NCBI GenBank assembly: GCA_001466705.2
Contig: LATX02000220.1
Location: 282,594 to 346,593 of the forward strand
DNA: 64,000 nucleotides
DNA from: Moniliophthora roreri
Taxonomy: Eukaryota; Basidiomycota; Agaricomycetes; Agaricales; Marasmiaceae
Direction of reading: 5' to 3'
Part shown: positions 34,614 through 44,967 of the stretch, piece by piece
Layout: the number at the start of each line of letters is the position of its first letter
Numbering within the stretch: the first letter of the stretch is position 1
Notes under the pieces: generated by a model
The model's input: only the letters and a program-made list of their open reading frames with translations
What the model was told of the DNA's origin: nothing
Database searches by the model: none
Position numbers and translations under genes: made by a program

Positions 34614-35574
34614 TTACCCCATCTTGATGGCAGTCATATACTGTTGTTGCGCTGTTATTGCTGCAGATTCTTGCCAGCTCTCTTCCCAAGCATCATCATC
34701 GCCTTCAAGCATTTTTTGGAGGCGTTCTCTGTTCACGGTTGGTCTTTGAAGCAGTGGATGCATGAGTATCAAGTGTATTGGATTGAGGATTGTGATGCAC
34801 GGCGTTTTTGCTCTACCGGCAGTTGGAGGTGTGCTAGCCTTTCTCTTCCTTGACCTATTCCAGCCAATTTTTGAGTCCTTCTGGTTTGTATCCATCAAGT
34901 TGGGAGCTCTGAATCATTGTCACAGGTGAGCAGCATGTCAGCAACACAAGAGTACATCACATACTGGATGTCTATGCCTGTAGGCTCTTCAAATGAACAC
35001 TTGGTAGCATTCTCTGGCTCTGAGTTCCCCTTACATGATGATCCTTGTGCATTACCAGTAGATTTGTAGATCCTGTAAGCTGTGATGTTACTCAAGTGAA
35101 AAGGTTGTACCACTCATCACTTACCTGTGCCTCCGTTTCGCATTGATTGTGTCTTTATGGCTGCACAATATGAGTTTCATTATATGCAGAGTAATGAGAA
35201 ACTTACTTAGCATAGTGTCTGGCACTCTTGAGGCGATTTGCCTCTCTTTTTTCTTCCAGTGTGTGGTAGAGCCGCTTTCAGGCCATGACAGTTGGAAGCA
35301 AAGTGCGAGTAAATTGATGATCACATTAACTGGTTGTGCAACCTTTTGAGCTCACTGTATTCTGCCTAGCCCACTGCCTCTAATAGTGAGCTAATGATAT
35401 CTGGTATATATCTCCACTTACTTTGGACCTTTTTTGTATTTCATACTGCTGTTGTGCAATTGTAAAGATGAAAAATATTAGTTGCAGCATAATAGGTGCC
35501 AAGCTCCCAGGTCCAGCGCTAAAGTGCTTTTGTGCAACCAATTGACTTTCTGGATCGTCGTCAACAACACACAA
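34614..35574 (-). CDS. Element B accessory reading frames (unknown, probably spliced)
   Basis: Two exon-like pieces: 35574-35380 (MCVVDDDPESQLVAQKHFSA, IAQQQYEIQKRSK) and 34898-34614 (NRSRKRKASTPPTAGRAKTP, then NRERLQKMLEGDDDAWEESW). The second has a basic patch followed by an acidic helix. The piece between (35324-35121) is less clear. No family recognised. Confidence 0.3.
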
Positions 35575-35639
35575 TATTCACAATTCTATTATTGCTTGGA
35601 AGGCATGTGTTATTTCTATGCAACAGAGTACATGACAAC

Positions 35640-36646
35640 AATTCAACTAGTCCTCATTGCTGTCATTCTCATCGGGAATCCAATCTCCCCAAGGTTCTCT
35701 AGGGTACTGAATTCCAAACTTATGGCCCAGCCTGTAGCGACATGCAATGTAATCCACAGGAAGCTCTGTTGCAATATATGAGCCAAGAAGCCAGTAAAAA
35801 GGGAAGACAACAGACCACAAATGATATGGTTTGTGATGATCATCTGGAGTCCAAAAAGTTGGTCCAACGTGAGGGTGTTCAATGGCTTGAGAAGCTTATA
35901 GATTACACGCGATCGTATCGCATTCTGTATTGCCACTTGAAAAGGTTTCCCATACTGTGCTAAACTGGGCGACTGTTAAGCTATGAACTAACAAGAAGTA
36001 GCAGATACTCACCCAAGGCGACACATGTAATCTGTAAAATGTAGGCAGCACAGTTTTGGTGGTGAGAGAAGCTGTCCAAAAGGCTCTCAAGGTCGCTACT
36101 GCAATTGGCATCAAATTTGTCCCATGGGACTTCAGCTGGATATGGGTCAGCAAGTTCATCAACTGCGGCAGTGGGGATGATGAGTACGCACTAAATCGAG
36201 CTAGGTTGCTGAGCGAATCTACTTGGAGATTATCTGTGTTGAAAAGATGGAAGAAATCAAACTCGTGCTGACCCATTGCCAATGGGAAGACAGTCATGTT
36301 GGGCACCGGTAATTGAAGAGAGTCGGCAATGGTATGCTGAGGAACTTGGGTAGATGTTGGCATGAGGATTGAATGTGGATAGAAGTTTCGGGCTAATGCC
36401 TTTATTGCAACCTAAAATATTGAGAACATTATGCCATGAGGTGTGGCATAGCTCACATTTCACATTACGTCCTCTCCGGCCATGGTATATTAGTTTTCCC
36501 TCCCATCTAACCTTGTGCACAGAAAAAATCCCCAGATGACCCGATCTTAAGACAGATGTAAGGGAAGGCAGACGCAGGGCAGACAACGGCAAGGAAGAAA
36601 GTAGGTAGACTGTGGTTACTCTGGGCCAGGCTATCATTGATGCCAT
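35640..36646 (-). CDS. Element B accessory gene (unknown, multi-exon)
   Basis: The cleanest splicing joins VHK to VAIKALARNFYPHSILMPTS across an intron at about 36517-36415 (GTTAGA...TTTTAG). It then reads TIADSLQLPVPNMTVFPLAM, GQHEFDFFHLFNTDNLQ and SNLARFSAYSSSPLPQLMN, then a later exon HKPYHLWSVVFPFYWLLGSY and DYIACRYRLGHKFGIQYPRE, ending at about 35650. Frame continuity over several introns supports a real gene, although an in-frame stop near 35900 suggests damage. No domain is recognised. Confidence 0.45.
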
Positions 36647-36791
36647 ACCAGCATGTTGAGTACATCATGGTCTGTATTTTCAGACACTGTTTTTGGACGA
36701 CCCTTTTTCAGACAGATTTTTCAGACAGAGATTTTTAGAAAGGTCAAGAGAAAAGATTTTGGTTGATACATCTACTATAACTACCTAGTTT

Positions 36792-37626
36792 TCATGGACC
36801 CATAGACATGATTTTTACATCGACATTAAAAGGGATGCTTAAGGCCGCTTGCACAGCCTCTGCACCATGAACATCTAGCTCATTGGGTGTCAAGTCTGAC
36901 CGATAGTGGTACCATGTATAAGACTCACACTCATGACTTGCTAAGACTTCCACAGCCTGATTGACAATCCTACGTGCTTTCTCCATCTCGTTGCAAGGTT
37001 CCTTGATCTTGAAGTCCTTGTAAATTTTCTTCACCTGTTGACAATGTGCCTCCACGTTAAAACCAGATTTGGGCATGGGGCAGGGTTTTGGTTGATTGAC
37101 TGGCATCTAATTCATAGCAAAGGTTAGGTTTTTGATGGGCATTTGAGGGTCATTGTAACATACCATGATATGAGCCATCTGGCTTTTGTTAGCACGCGTA
37201 TCGTCGGTTTGCTCTGGGTCCTGATACAGATGTAAGCTGGCATCTGATGGGCGTTTGAGAGTTACTTTAGTGTACCGTAATTTGGGCTGTCTGTTTCTTG
37301 TTAGCAGGCACGTCGTCAGTTTGCTGTGGATCCAGACACAGATGTAAGCTGCAAGTGGGAGATGTGAAGTTTCACGACACACTATTTCTGAGGCCGCTTT
37401 CTTCTGCTTTTTTGGGGGCCCTCCACAGACCATACGAGCATATGTTTTGTGCTTCTTCAATTCCAGCGCTATATGATCTGTCAGTAACACATTGAGAATT
37501 AATAGGGGAATGAAACTCACTGTGGGTTATATTGCTTGGCAGGCTAGTAGGTGAGTTTGGTGGAGTGGTGGGCAAGTTTAGCAGAGCAGTAGGTGTGTTG
37601 GGCGGGGTACACAATGCATCGAGCAT
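36792..37626 (-). CDS. Element B accessory gene with a duplicated exon
   Basis: Starts MLDALCTPPNTPTALLNLPT, a Pro/Thr-rich lead with three PPNSPT-like repeats. A GTGAGT...TATAG intron follows, then LELKKHKTYARMVCGGPPKK, two near-copies of a short exon (SLHLCLDPQQTDDVPANKKQ and SLHLYQDPEQTDDTRANKSQ), and finally MPVNQPKPCPMPKSGFNVEA through SIPFNVDVKIMSMGP. The two exon copies lie in 112-bp tandem units (37134-37245, 37246-37357) that include the neighbouring intron. It is divergent from the transposase start (37953), so a shared promoter may lie at 37640-37950. Function unknown. Confidence 0.5.
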
Positions 37627-37952
37627 GGTTGAAGAGAAAGAAAGATTAGGGTGGGCGAGTTAGCGCCGCTCCTTTATAAGTAGTCTGAAATCTGAATTCA
37701 AAACTTTAGAGTTATGCTTCGAATTGAATAGGAAATGGTCCGAACATCATAAAAGTTACACTGAAATGTAGTCTGAAGGCTTGTCACGTTTGTGCTGGAA
37801 GCAGGCATAACAGTAGGAAGTAAGAGCTCACTGTAGGCATAGTGATGGTAATTGGACAAGGAAAAGTGAATGAGAACAGATTGCTGGCTACTTGTTGCCT
37901 GCTGGTTTCGATCTGGATGTTTCCACCCTCCTCATCTTGCAATCACACAGCC

Positions 37953-40900
37953 ATGTCGAAAGCACAGAAGAGAAAGAGAGAAGAAAAATGCATGGTTTCC
38001 ATGGATTCCTTACGACAATGAGAATCCTGCATAACCTTGACATCACATCAATTTATCCGACATCAGACTGTTAACACACAGATTCCTGCACCTGCAGCTG
38101 TAGCTCCAGCCCCAGTCACAGAGCCTATAATGCATACTGATGACACGAGCTTGCTATATGGTGGAGAGACTTTGACTGAAAATTTGGTCAATGCTCCTGT
38201 AGAGTCATCTGGAGAAGAGCCTGGGCAAGTAAAGGTAAAGGCAAAATGGTACGAAGATTCAGTAAGTTCTTGTTTTTCGGGTGTTTTTGTATACTGAATG
38301 TGCATCAGGATGCCCCTCTTTTGTCATGGAAGGAACATCATCGTGAACACTATCTTCTATATTCATTTGCAAGTGAAGGTCGTGGCTGCCTGTACAATGG
38401 ATCCTGTGCTTTCTGTCCCTCAACCGATGCTGTGTTTTGATGTCTCGATTGCCTAGGATATCACATGCTATGCAGTGAATGTATTCTTGATCTATATAGA
38501 GCTCTCCCTTTCCATAGGATACAAGTGAGTTTATCCTTTTCTTAAGAGGATTCTCAGCTGATAATGGACTTCAGGAATGGAAGAATGGTTTCTTCCGAGC
38601 GACATCTCTGTGTGACATTGGTATGAGAATCCGTCTCGGTCATCACAGGGGTGAATCATGCAACACTCCAGGTTCAAGTCACTGCAACTTTGTGGTTATC
38701 GATGTAAATGGTATTCATGTTGTTCACTTGATTTTTTGTGGGTGTAGTAGTATTGGTAAGAGTCTTCCACCTACCCTGCATTGTTTATTGCTTATATGAC
38801 TTTACTCGCTAGAACCTACCCACCAATTACTCGAAATCGGACTATGGCCATCCTTGTATAAGAATCCAAGTTTGGCTGCAACATTCAATGTGTTGCGCAT
38901 GTTTCATCGCCTCAACCTGCAAGCGAATACACCATTGACAGACTTCTATCGAACCTTACAACGAATGACAGATGGACAAGGATTGGCTCCTCCACCGGCA
39001 AGTTTTCCGTGTCATCTAGTGACCATCAGATACTGACCTTCTGCCTGTAGGACTGTGAGGCACAATTTAGTGTGATGGTCCATGAATGGAGACACATCAA
39101 ATTAGGCCAGCGGGCAGGACAAGGTCATGATCCATCTGGACTTGCAGGAACCAAAAATGGGAGCACAGCTGTGTTGTGTCGAGCATGTCTCCATCCAGAT
39201 ATCAATCTGCCTGATGATTGGAAACAGGCACCTCTGTCGAGACGGTATGATCACTCTGGCAATTCTGGTATTGCCTATTTTGATTGATCAGAATAGATGG
39301 CTGTATGCACTACTTCTTTCTATGGATGCCAACTTCAGGCAGAAGGCTCGTATTCGGCCCAATGATAAGAATGATCCTGCATTGGCAGGAGGTTGGGGAA
39401 CATTTGTTCCTAATAAACCATATCTGGAGGAAGTCAGGAAGCATGCAGATCAGGATAAGGTAACTAATTGCAGTAAAACTTATTCTACAACCCGCAACAA
39501 CACTGACTCTGTTTAACGTCTAGATTAGCCACTGTGTAGGCTTCACCGCAATCTGGAACGCTAATACGAAGAAGTCCAAGGGCCTATGAGCGACAGGTGT
39601 CGGAGCAGTGTTTTGCTCGTGTCATGGACTCTTTTGTCCAAATGGAATGGGTGATTTGCAAAAGAGTGAGAGGTATGTTACTGTTATCAATTCTAATTTA
39701 GAGTATGGTTCCTGACACCCTTGACAGGTATATTAACATGGATTGTATTCTCCTTATGAGCCTGATTGGCTGTCCCCTTCCTATACTCTTTGTCACATAC
39801 AACATTGCATGTCAATGGAGTATCAACTTCTATGAACGTATGAACCAACTGCCAATAAGTTGGCAGTTCCCTCCAGATCGAAGTGTAACTTTTAAAGTTC
39901 TGAAATTCCACCTTCTGGCCCATATAGAAAAATGCCATGCACCATATGCATTGGAGTACATGGAGGGTGTTGGAGATGTCGACAGAGAGGCCCCGGAGAG
40001 GAGTTGGTCAGGTTTCAACAACAATGCTCGTTCTTTTTCCATGATGACAGCAGGTGCATGTTTGGACACCGGTGATGATCACTGTAATCACACCAATTTT
40101 GAGAAGACTATTAAGCTTGGTATGTTTTCTCTTCGTGCTTGCTCTATACATTCACTAACAATTTCGTGCACTCCAGCCAAATACCTCTTGAAGAAACTCA
40201 TCAGGGGAGTCTCAAATCTAGTGGTATACACAAGGTCATTTTCGGCTTTCACAGAAGCTCTCAAGGATCAGCATGCTTCCGACATGAAATTGTGGGAGAA
40301 GCATGTCACCGAGTGGGAAAAAGGTACTGGAAAGGATTGTCCCTATGATATGCCAGTATCATGTGAGTGATGATTCAGGTAGCCCTCAAACAGACAGTCA
40401 TGCTAATCTACTCGGTCACAAATAATAGCAATTACAATGGCAAAAGTGAAGAGAGCACTCACTGAAGAGGAGAAAGAGCAGGAGAAAATGCATGGAAATG
40501 ATTCTGCCTTAATGTTAAGTGAGTTGCTGATAGAAGGACTAGGGATTGAGGAAACTCAGTATGTGAAATCCTTAAATTCGGGTACAATGCTCATCATGTG
40601 TGTAGACGATCAATTCGCATCATGGCTTCACAATCAGACCTCATGCTCTATCAAGAAACTGATCTTCAAAACCAATGGACATCTCTATTCAAACGTATTC
40701 AGCGCTTCTGTGAGAGTCAGCTTTCCCACATGCTGATCATCAAAAAATCCCTCGACAAGCTTCCTAGTGACGTCGAGGTTGAAACCATCCAGCTCCTTCT
40801 CCCAAGTTCGTTGGACCACATTACTTAACTGAAGGTGGTTTCTGCAGATGCCATCAATATAGAGTTACGCCTCCGAGAAGCCCAATGTTTCGTTGCTCTA

Positions 40901-41827
40901 GCATCTCTGCACAGTCTTCTGCAAGCACGAAATCTCACATACAAGCATACAACCCAATTACAACCATCTCAATAAATGTACACAAAGCTAAACACCCTTC
41001 ATTCTCAGCTCGACATCAAGCTCAAATCGACAATACAGACATATGATACTGCCTGGGCTGCTCTACTAGAATTGAAAGGCAGTGGTGATTGGGAGAAGGT
41101 CCTGCAGGTGTTGAGGAAGGAGGATGTGAGGGCGATAGGTGAGCAGGTGATGAAAGATCACGAGGAGGAAGGCTTTCAGACTGCCCAGAAACAGGCCGGA
41201 GTGGACTCAAAAGACATTGAGCACATGCTTCGTGGCAAATCAGCTACTCTTCCCACTATCCTGGCAGATCCAATGGCGTCTCTCAACCCTGGAAAGAGAG
41301 ACACAATCTCATGGATATGGTACATATTTGGGCCACAGGAAGATGACACAGATAAGGCACTTGAGGATATAGAAGGAGCAAGCAAGAAGGAAATTGAGGC
41401 CAGTATGTTGATTCCAAATGTGATTTAGCCAAATTACTCATACTTTGTCCAAGGTCTGCATGTAGAGTGGTTGAAAGCGAGGGCTCGCGCATGTCGTTCG
41501 AAGGAGGAGGTTCAATTAGTGGAGGAAGAAATGTGTCGAGCTATCGAGTTTTGCAGATGGAGGTCAAAATGGTGGCAGGAACAAATCGGGATGCATAATG
41601 GATCGGAGACTTGGCTGGAAGAGGGCCTCAAAGCCTATGCTCCCGAACAGGGAAGCGCGGAATCATTCTGCGCTTACACGTGGTACAACAGACTTCATCT
41701 CATTCACCAACATGCCAAAGCAATCTGAACGTGGATCAACGACCCCAAGAAGGATCTGGAGGTCCTTTTAAGCTAGCTTCCACCTCTCGAGATTGAAGTC
41801 GACATGAATGATGAAGATGAGGCATAA
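37953..41827 (+). pseudogene. KDZ transposase with CxC2-type cysteine cluster (element B)
   Basis: Start MSKAQKRKREEK at 37953; introns include 38262-38308 and 38525-38574. The N-terminal cysteine cluster associated with KDZ transposases reads CLYNGSCAFC...CLDCLGYHMLCSEC, then LPFHRIQEWKNGFF and FVVIDVNGIHVVHLIFCGC. The RNase-H-like core follows: TDFYRTLQRMTD, SMDANFRQKARIR (first catalytic Asp region), MDCILLMSLIG, VTYNIACQW and GVGDVDREAPERSW (acidic residues), with MMTAGACLDTGDDHCNH after it. The C-terminus is helical (EEMCRAIEFCRWRSKWWQEQ). In-frame stops lie early (after VSMDSLRQ), at 38438-38440, 39587-39589, 40973-40975, 41726-41728 and 41774-41776; past the last two the frame continues TWINDPKKDLEVLLS...NDEDEA to a TAA at 41825. 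Most are explained by CGA to TGA or CAG to TAG. A dead copy of an enzyme that excises and integrates DNA. Confidence 0.9.
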
Positions 41828-41929
41828 ATGTATATATTCCTAAATAAAATTTTCATGTTTTTCACTAGATCACGCAGGAAGTGGTATGGCATTCATGAGA
41901 AATCAGCACTGAACATATTTATTCTTAGA

Positions 41930-42390
41930 TGATATCTGAATCTGTGATTCAGATGAGTGATCAAGGTCGTTCAGTCTGAAAAGATGTCTTGGTGAGTGTC
42001 GTCTGAAAAGGTCACCTTAAGAAGTCAATTTCAGATCCATTTTCAGATTCTGTTCAGCTTGCTTCCACATCTGAAAACCTGTCTAAATGAGTGCAGCCTG
42101 AACAGATTGCCTGCAGACATAAAATTCAGACCGATTTTCAGAATAATTTGTTTCTGTGAAAAGATGACATGTGCTATTTCCTAAAGCATTACAAAAATAG
42201 AGCCCTAGGTAAGCTCCCTCCTCTGTCTGAAAAGCTAGCTCGGCGAGTGCTGTCTGGACAGACAGTCCCGGGTTATCAGTTTCAGATCCCCATTCAGATT
42301 GTATTCGGCTCGCTGGACCATCTGAAATCCATCTGAAATACACATTATTTCACTTTCAGATTCATTTTCAGATAATATGCTGTCTGAAAG
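41930..42390. repeat. Element B subterminal TCTGAAA/TTTCAGA array, right
   Basis: Mirror of the left array (27660-28045), with about fifteen copies such as GATATCTGAATCTG, GTCTGAAAAGATG, TTTCAGATCCATTTTCAGAT and CATCTGAAATCCATCTGAAA. The mixed orientation and variable spacing resemble transposase-binding sites. Confidence 0.8.
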
Positions 42391-42728
42391 ACATGCTCAC
42401 ACCATCCTGGTTTATCCACTCCCTTATTGCCCCCTCCTTCCTTCTCTTCTTCTATTTCTGAGCCAGCAAGAAACATGCATACAAAACATACAATTTATAC
42501 AGTAACACAGGAAGGGGAGTTCCTGTACGCTGTCGCCCTAGGTATGCTTTCTCCCCCAGCCCAGAGCATGCTGTGGTACTGGACAGGTAGTCGAGTGTGT
42601 GCCTGGCAGGTGATGGGCTATCTGAAAAGATGCCTACATGCCAGAGACCCAGGTGGAATCTTAAAGATGGGAGATGGGAATTTGTGGGGCTTCTGTTCAG
42701 AAACCTACATGGACTCCTTGAGGCTCTG

Positions 42729-44800
42729 CCCACAGAATGATGACATGCCGTAGGAAGAGTAATGTATGTCACTTGCTGCACACTATGTTTGATATAATAC
42801 GATGCAAGCACAAATGGGCCGACTGTGAGTAGTGGGTAACGCTTGTCGGTGCCACATCGAGGTCTTGATGGAATTCCAAACTTGATCCAACGATCTCGGA
42901 ATACTAGGGCGGGTGATGTGAGCCCAAGTAATGGGCAATGGTCGGAGGAAGCATATCTCTCATTTGCTACGTAATCTCTATACCTGTTACCCACTGATTC
43001 CAGTACAACATTAGACATTTGAAGATGGATAGTGCACTATGGTCTCTCAAAAACCCGGAGTTCTGGAATACTTCTCCTTCTCAAGCACAATCATACCGTT
43101 TCTAATTCATTTAACCTTCTGGTCAGTGGTCACTAGCATCGAACGCTGAATATGACCAAGTTAAAAGTAATGACAAGTTGGAGGTAAATGGAAATGATAC
43201 CTGGGATTTTGGCATCAATCTGACCAGAATCCAATTTCAGCGATGAAGAAAGGGCTCTCCCAAACACGTTCAACGAAAATCAAATTTTGTGATTGAGATA
43301 TGAACAAAGGCTCAACCAGACGGAGGTACTGAAGAAAGGGCAAGGGCACGTCATGCTGCAACCCCAATTATTCCGAGAATTTTTTTTCTCATGTCATCAG
43401 ATCACCTCTTCCTTTCCAACTACCAACACTGGCAAGCAGTGGCTTGCCATAGGGTTACCTGGTCCCCAAACGACCCACGATACACTGCTATTTCGTACAT
43501 TCATTTCATAACCTAATCCCGAGCACAGGTAGAGGAGTCCATGTAGGTTAATAATTATTATGCCCATATGCGCTGGCCCCAACAATTATTATTATCCCAC
43601 TAGTTGTGTGGGCTTGAGGGGTGTTATTATCACTCCCTTCCCTGCATCCAGTTCCATTCTTGTACAATTATTATTATGCTCTGAACGCAATAAATATCAT
43701 TGCTCACCTGTGCTCCTGCTTCCCATAATAGTTATTCCCTTCATGTCCAGCCTGGTAATAATCATATCCCGCCTACCTGCTCAGTAGCTCCTGTCCCCCT
43801 AGAATAATATTTATTCATCTCACCACAACCAGAATAATTATCCTCCTCGACGCACTGTTGATCCTTTATCTGAAAGTTATTTCACCCATCTTGAGCATGA
43901 TAATTATCGTGTTCCATCCCACCTGTCCATCAGCTCCCGCCAGAAAATAATATTTATTCACCCACTGTGGGCACGATAATTATCCTCTTTGATGCACTGA
44001 TGGATAGTGGTGTAAAAATTTCTTCATCAGCCTCGAATGTGATAATTATTAGGTCCTGCTCACCTGCTCATCAGCTAGTAGCTAGTAGAATAATATTTAT
44101 TTGACTCACCTTGCCCATAATAATAATTCTGCTCGCACCCTTGTGAACATGATAATTATTTCCTCAAAGCACAGCGTCATCTCTCCCGGTCAGCAGGTCT
44201 GAATAATAATTAATAATCCTGCCCGCCGTGAACATGATAATTAACATGTACTGCTTGACAGATATCAGCTTCTGTGGGGACAATAAATATCTGACTCACG
44301 GTGAGCTTGATAATTATTTTCTTGAGGAGCAACAGCATCTCTCCCAGTTGGATTCTGCTTGATGTCTCCTAAATCAGCTGTGCGAAATTGATGATAAGTA
44401 TTCCACTCACCGTGAATATGATAATTATTTCCTCAAGGCCCAGCATCATCCCGCTGTGAACATGATAATTAACATGTACTGCTTGACAGATATCAGCTTC
44501 TGCGAGGATAATGAATATTTGACTCATGGTGAGCTTGATAATTATTTTCTCGAGGAGCAACAGCATCTCTCCCAGTCGGATTCTGCTTGACGCCTTCTGA
44601 ATCGGCTGTGCAAAATTGATGATAAGTATTCCACTCACCGTGAATATGATAATTATTTCCTCAAGGCCCAGCATCATACCTTCTGATCAGCAGGTCTGAA
44701 TAATAATCCAGCCCACTGTGAACATGATATTTAACATGTACTGCTTGACAGAATATCAGCTCCCACAAGAATAATAATGATTGTTTGACTCACTGTGACA
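42729..44800. repeat. Element C left inverted arm (inner part)
   Basis: Inverted counterpart of 61260-63200. The 42729-43530 part carries a conserved minus frame (MSNVVLESVGNRYRDY...) also present on the plus strand at 62922. Beyond the KDZ terminus at 43534 comes the array of AATAATTATT, GATAATTATC and ATAATATTTATT motifs, spaced some 30-60 bp apart up to about 44790. Confidence 0.8.
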
Positions 44801-44967
44801 TGCTTTTACTCAGTGTTGAGGACGCTAAAACTTACTCACAAGAGTTGCAAGGAATGGGCACGTCGCCATGGAAGGAAATGGAAGGAAGAAAGACGGAGTT
44901 TACTCATCAAGATCAAATTAGACGCTGGCCATTGTAGATGCACAATCTCTAAGTACAAATGATGTAT

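Larger units (their letters stand above)
27394..42717. mobile_element. Element B: 15.3-kb KDZ element nested in element C
   Basis: The ends are ACAGTCGATGTAGCCGTCTG on the left and, as reverse complement of the right, GGAGTCCATGTAGGTTTCTG. Both then run on as AACAGAAGCCCCACAAATTC, with recognisable inverted similarity for several hundred bases. Flanks are TTGAGGCTCCA (27383-27393) and TTGAGGCTCTG (42718-42728), an 11-bp target duplication with two mismatches. The right arm of C (about 63208-63225) shows the same sequence with no insert. B carries a transposase (37953-41827) and about six leftward accessory reading frames. Confidence 0.85.

Noticed and set aside
27394..42717. CACTA (EnSpm) identity for element B
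   Set aside because: The ends lack CACTA and the duplication is about 11 bp rather than 2-3; the transposase has KDZ signatures (NIACQW, GVGDVDREAPERSW).
42735..43018. Conserved frame MSNVVLESVGNRYRDY... as a possible TET/JBP oxygenase, which can travel with KDZ elements
   Set aside because: No H-x-D iron site or later Arg/His motif of TET/JBP enzymes is present, and no such motifs were found elsewhere in the window. It remains an unassigned frame in the arm.
43560..43787. Open frame MPICAGPNNYYYP... repeated at 62153-62380
   Set aside because: It simply translates the AATAATTATT motif array of the inverted arms; both copies are conserved because the DNA is, and no coding signature is visible.
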